From Helicostylum pulchrum (Eukaryota > Mucoromycota > Mucoromycetes > Mucorales > Mucoraceae): a stretch of 64,000 nucleotides of DNA. Each line of letters begins with the position of its first letter. Position 1 is the first letter of the stretch. Shown here in pieces: positions 60,579-64,000 of the stretch. The notes below the pieces were generated by a model. That model saw nothing but the letters and a program-made list of their open reading frames with translations, did no database searches and had not been told where the DNA came from. The position numbers and the translations under genes were made by a program. The stretch covers positions 682,001 to 746,000 of the forward strand of contig JAIXMO010000002.1 in the NCBI GenBank assembly GCA_025677825.1, in the 5' to 3' direction.

Positions 60579-62603
60579 TTACAAAGAGGTATTAGGCTGA
60601 TTATAAAATGAAAGTACATTTGCATTTTTTTCTCTAATAAAACCCTTTAAATCGATGCTGTCATCCGTACGATACGGACCATTGATGGCAGTATCTAGCG
60701 ATTTATTTCTGTTGTCTATGGAAGGCACCAATCCCGGTGGACTATAGCGAGTTAGGAAATCTATAACGACCTGTTGATTATTTTCACCAAAGGGCTCTGT
60801 TACCCTTCCGCCAGCTCGTGGCAAAGATTGATCCCATTCGACGTCTGGACGAATCATATCGACAACACTATCAATATAAGGAAACATGATGGAAGGATTT
60901 ACCAAGGTTTGTGTAAACTTTAAAATATATTCCTTGTACTTGTTCAAGTAATTTGGATAAGAGAAGATCTTGCGAGTTAACGGACGGAAGAAAAATCCAG
61001 GATGTTCAGAATAATTTCCGGAAAGCATTAAATCAAGTTGATATATACCATTTCCTATGGTTGAATCCATATCAGCTGCAATATAAGTAAATCGGTTATT
61101 TTGGTTAGGGTCTCGGTACAGATAAAAGTTATTCGCCACTGTCATGTATCCGTCTGATAAACCTAGAACATCTTCAATGGCCATACTATTTACAAATAAG
61201 AAAAATAAAAACAAAAAAGTCGGTTAGAGTTTAGTTTCCTAATTAACTGTAAAGGTTTACTTACGCACGGAGAAATCCATCTACATCTAACTTTTTTTCC
61301 CATTCGCTTGCAGGGGTTGTAGATACAGATGACTCGTTGATAAATTTAGTAAACTCTTGCAGATCTTGATATGCGTTGATTCTCTTCTTATGTTTACCGG
61401 CTTTAATCTTGTACTGTCCAAATCTGTAGTTTGCCATATTGATACCCTCATAACGTAAATCAGAAACTTTAAATACTCCTGCGCTGGTTAAGCTGAATCC
61501 AATACCTTGATATAAGTAACCAGCTTTATATCCCTTTTCTCCATCTGCAAATTCTGCAGCGGCCCAAGGGTTCTGAAAAGTCTCAATAAGTCCGTATAAC
61601 CCTACAGCTTTGTTGTCTATAAATAAACTGCAAAAATAAGACGGGCAGAGCGTTAGTAATGCAGCACAACAACAGCAACAACAAATAATATAAACGCTAT
61701 TTTACCGGACATAAGAAAACCCACTAGCCGGAGCACCAATTGATCTGTATGAGCTATAACACAAATTTTCACGTAAATAAGAGCTATCGTGAGCAAGAGC
61801 GCGTAACTTGATATTCTTGAATCCGAATAGCGTAGTATCGTTCTTTTTATCGAACTTTAACCCATAAGATAATTTAGGAATCCAACGAGAACTACGACCA
61901 GCTAATGAAACCTTTACATTTTCAAATATTTGAACATTATCTAGCCTGAGAAAAATAAAGTAAGAGAAGAAAACGTCAGTTAAAATAATCATGAAAGACC
62001 AAAAGGACTAATTTTATACATTACCCGATATATGCGACATTTAACTTGACCTTGTAATCTTCCAATTGGTTGTCTTCCAGGTATTTTGTTGCAGATGTAT
62101 TTCCGTAAATATGAATAGAAGGTATTTGATTCATATTATGCAAACCAGAATTGATACGATGAATAGATGAGAGTGGTTCTAGTACTTGTGGTAAGGTATT
62201 GACTTCATAAGTAGAAATTGAACGATTGAAAAACTCGTTTAATGTAGTCGATAACCCATCTTTTAAAGGAGGTCGGGTAAAAGGCTCAGATACTTTAACA
62301 TCTTTATTATCTACAAATGCATAGTGATATTCTGTAGTAGCAGATGGTGCATCGCCTTTATAGAGAATACCAAAGGTAGCTTGCAATGGATATGTCACCT
62401 TATCGACGACTACAGCGACGCTCATGTTGGCGGGAGGCTCTGCGATAACATTGTAAGTGATAGCTTGTGTGGTACCAACTAAAAACCCTAATAAAGCAAT
62501 AGCTATTTTGTACGTAATTGAAACTATGTATTAATGACACTTGTTCTTTAATAATACATTGGATTATAAAGCTACCTAACGGAATTTTCGTATAACTTAG
62601 CAT
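60579..62603 (-). CDS. CotH-family secreted protein 3
   Basis: Five exons: 62576-62603, 62025-62523, 61706-61945, 61265-61627, 60579-61185; about 578 residues. Exon lengths are identical to CotH 2 throughout. The start is the leader exon (MLSYTKIPL). The second exon has ACG where an ATG would otherwise be expected, so the leader exon is needed. Signal peptide and CotH core marks are as in gene 2 (PASGFSYVR, GLYGLIETF, AADMDSTIG). Compared with gene 2 the middle 450 residues are nearly identical, but the last 80-85 residues keep only about half their positions. No GPI signal. Probably secreted; specific role unknown. Confidence 0.9.
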
Positions 62604-63817
62604 TTTTTCAGTATTATTATTTAATTTTTAAAAAAGAATAAAAATGGAAACACCTCTCTCTTTTATACGATATTGTGTTTTTTTAAGGGGAAGGAGTAGA
62701 AATATATGGTCGAAAACAGATTCCTTTTTTTCCCCTGAAATATTTCCATAGATGTAAATACGTGTAATTCGTTGAAGATAGATAAGTTTTCATGTTTTTA
62801 TTTTTCTTAAATATACTTTCAGGGGCTCTGTTTGAGTATATAAGTAGCTTGACAATCTGTAGATGTCGACGTAAAAAGACAGCATTACATTCAGGGATTT
62901 TTTTTTAAAAAAAACCCCCCCTCTAGGGGCCTTCGATGTCTTCCATTAAATCTATACACGTCTGTTGAAACATAAAGTACTATGCACATTAAGTATCTAA
63001 TTAAGGTTATAAACGAATAGGTTTAGCGGTTAATTTTCTTTTACTGCAATACTCAAAAAATCCAGTTAACAAGAATTTTTGAAAATCTCTATTTTTTTTT
63101 TATTCCAAGTGTACAAAGCAAGTTCGTTTAAAATCTAAATAGTAACATGTATACACTGGTTTGATCAAATTGGACGTACATAGTTATACTCTGCCTTATA
63201 CTAACGCTATCATACAAACATATCTTGAAGCAAGTAAAAAGTAACAGGAGAAAATACATAATGCATAATCTATCTGGTATAAGGGTATGAATAAAACAGT
63301 TTTTTCCGGTAAAATAAAATATAATAGAAGAACCAAGCATTTATAAAAGGTGGTATATCAGGTTAATATAAATGTAGTGGACTTTTAAAATTACTTGTCC
63401 AAGTATTAAGGTAGAAAATAGGTTAAATATTACTTTGACGTCAACTGTTTACGAGTAGATCGAAACTTATTTAGCTACCAAAATCGTAATTATAAGGGAA
63501 GGGTTAATTAAATAGTTAGATGGCCAAAAAAAAAAAACTTTCGGTTCACACAATAACCTAACTCAAATGAGATTTGTTTTAATACGTTTTATTTAAAACC
63601 AATTACGGAACATTGTAGACTTCTAGAAATTACAACTGTATATAATAAAGCGCTTTTCTGTCTTTACCATAACAATTAAGGTTGAGAATGCTTCCTGATT
63701 TTAAGTAATAATAAAAGTACATTAAAAATATAATAGACGACATTCATATAATATATATATATTTTAAAAAAAAGTATATGAACATCGAAACAAACAATTA
63801 AATTCAGTTAATAAATT
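62604..63817. promoter_or_regulatory. Upstream region of CotH gene 3 (copy B of 53685-54897)
   Basis: Nearly identical to the upstream region of CotH 2, including the TATATAAG word, the homopolymer cluster and the chance ORF at 63128-63340. No separate gene seen. Confidence 0.4.
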
Positions 63818-64000
63818 TCATATGAAAATATTTAGTTGAAGGTTATAGGTGTAATATCTGCTACACGCTTTCTTCAAAATTGAAGCTATATTGGTATCAT
63901 CATCTTTGATATCTGAAACGTATCTTTTGAGGTAATAGTTATCATAAATCTTGCTCATCTGCTTTAGCTCATCAGTGATAGTGTTCAGATTACCCAGTTC
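63818..64000 (-). pseudogene. Copy B of the decayed EVK-motif ORF (3' part, cut by window end)
   Basis: Matches 54898-55080 with about one difference visible (GAGGTAATAG for GAGGCAATAG). Only the C-terminal part lies in the window. Whether this copy is intact, and whether it also has a LINE next to it, cannot be seen. Confidence 0.55.

Larger units (their letters stand above)
60523..64000. repeat. Segmental duplication, copy B (CotH 3 unit), continues past window end
   Basis: Direct repeat of 51583-55080. Homology runs from the 3' flank of the CotH gene through its five exons and the whole upstream region to the window edge. Divergence is concentrated in three places: the CotH C-terminal coding part (60579-60830), the intron at 61628-61705 and the leader region (62430-62603). 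Confidence 0.93.

Noticed and set aside
1..64000. CRISPR arrays, rRNA or tRNA genes
   Set aside because: No regularly spaced short repeats, no rRNA-like stretches and no cloverleaf with A/B boxes could be recognised by eye; a tRNA scan would be needed to exclude tRNAs fully.

Overview
The window is AT-rich eukaryotic DNA with short introns (about 50-90 bases, mostly GT-AG). It almost certainly comes from a Mucoromycota (Mucorales-type) fungus. The grounds are a white-collar photoreceptor, secreted CotH-family proteins, an ADAM protease with a fungal layout, a Fanzor-type nuclease relic with zinc knuckles, and intron-rich P450 genes with a Mucorales-like architecture. All gene models below were spliced by hand. 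Exon phases close on every model given as intact, but no transcript was available.

Layout. 1-1409 is the right part of a TA-flanked inverted-repeat transposon; a complete copy lies at 40382-42210. 2061-4302 (+) is a WC-1-like LOV/PAS photoreceptor. 4430-5793 (-) is translation elongation factor eEF1B-gamma. 6130-8895 (-) is a ten-exon FYVE plus armadillo-type protein whose zinc finger is completed by a 17-base exon. 8896-12463 is a gene-poor stretch with one decayed coding relic.

12464-35487 is a tandem array of seven apparently intact cytochrome P450 genes, all on the + strand. They have the same six-exon structure, and exons 2-6 are identical in length in every copy. One decayed P450 fragment (25915-26190) and one disrupted Fanzor (eukaryotic TnpB-like) gene (28954-31697, -) sit inside the array.

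36178-39484 (-) is VAC14, the scaffold of the PI(3,5)P2 kinase complex. With the FYVE protein this gives two phosphoinositide-linked endosome/vacuole genes in the window. A Tc1-like transposase fragment (42978-43322) precedes an ADAM metalloprotease (43553-46315), a small coiled-coil protein (46344-46922) and an ER-luminal DnaJ ending in HDEF (47306-48680).

48732 to the window end is a CotH locus. It holds three CotH genes, all on the minus strand. Two of them (51641-53684 and 60579-62603) lie in a segmental duplication about 8.92 kb apart. The duplication includes more than 1.3 kb of nearly identical upstream DNA and the tail of a decayed nuclease-like ORF. A 5'-truncated, mutated LINE (55885-59820) is inserted between the copies. 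The two CotH copies are a mosaic: the body is nearly identical, but the signal-peptide/leader end and the C-terminal end are sharply diverged.

The window combines housekeeping genes (eEF1B-gamma, VAC14, DnaJ) with two expanding gene families (P450, CotH) that are flanked or interrupted by mobile-element remains.
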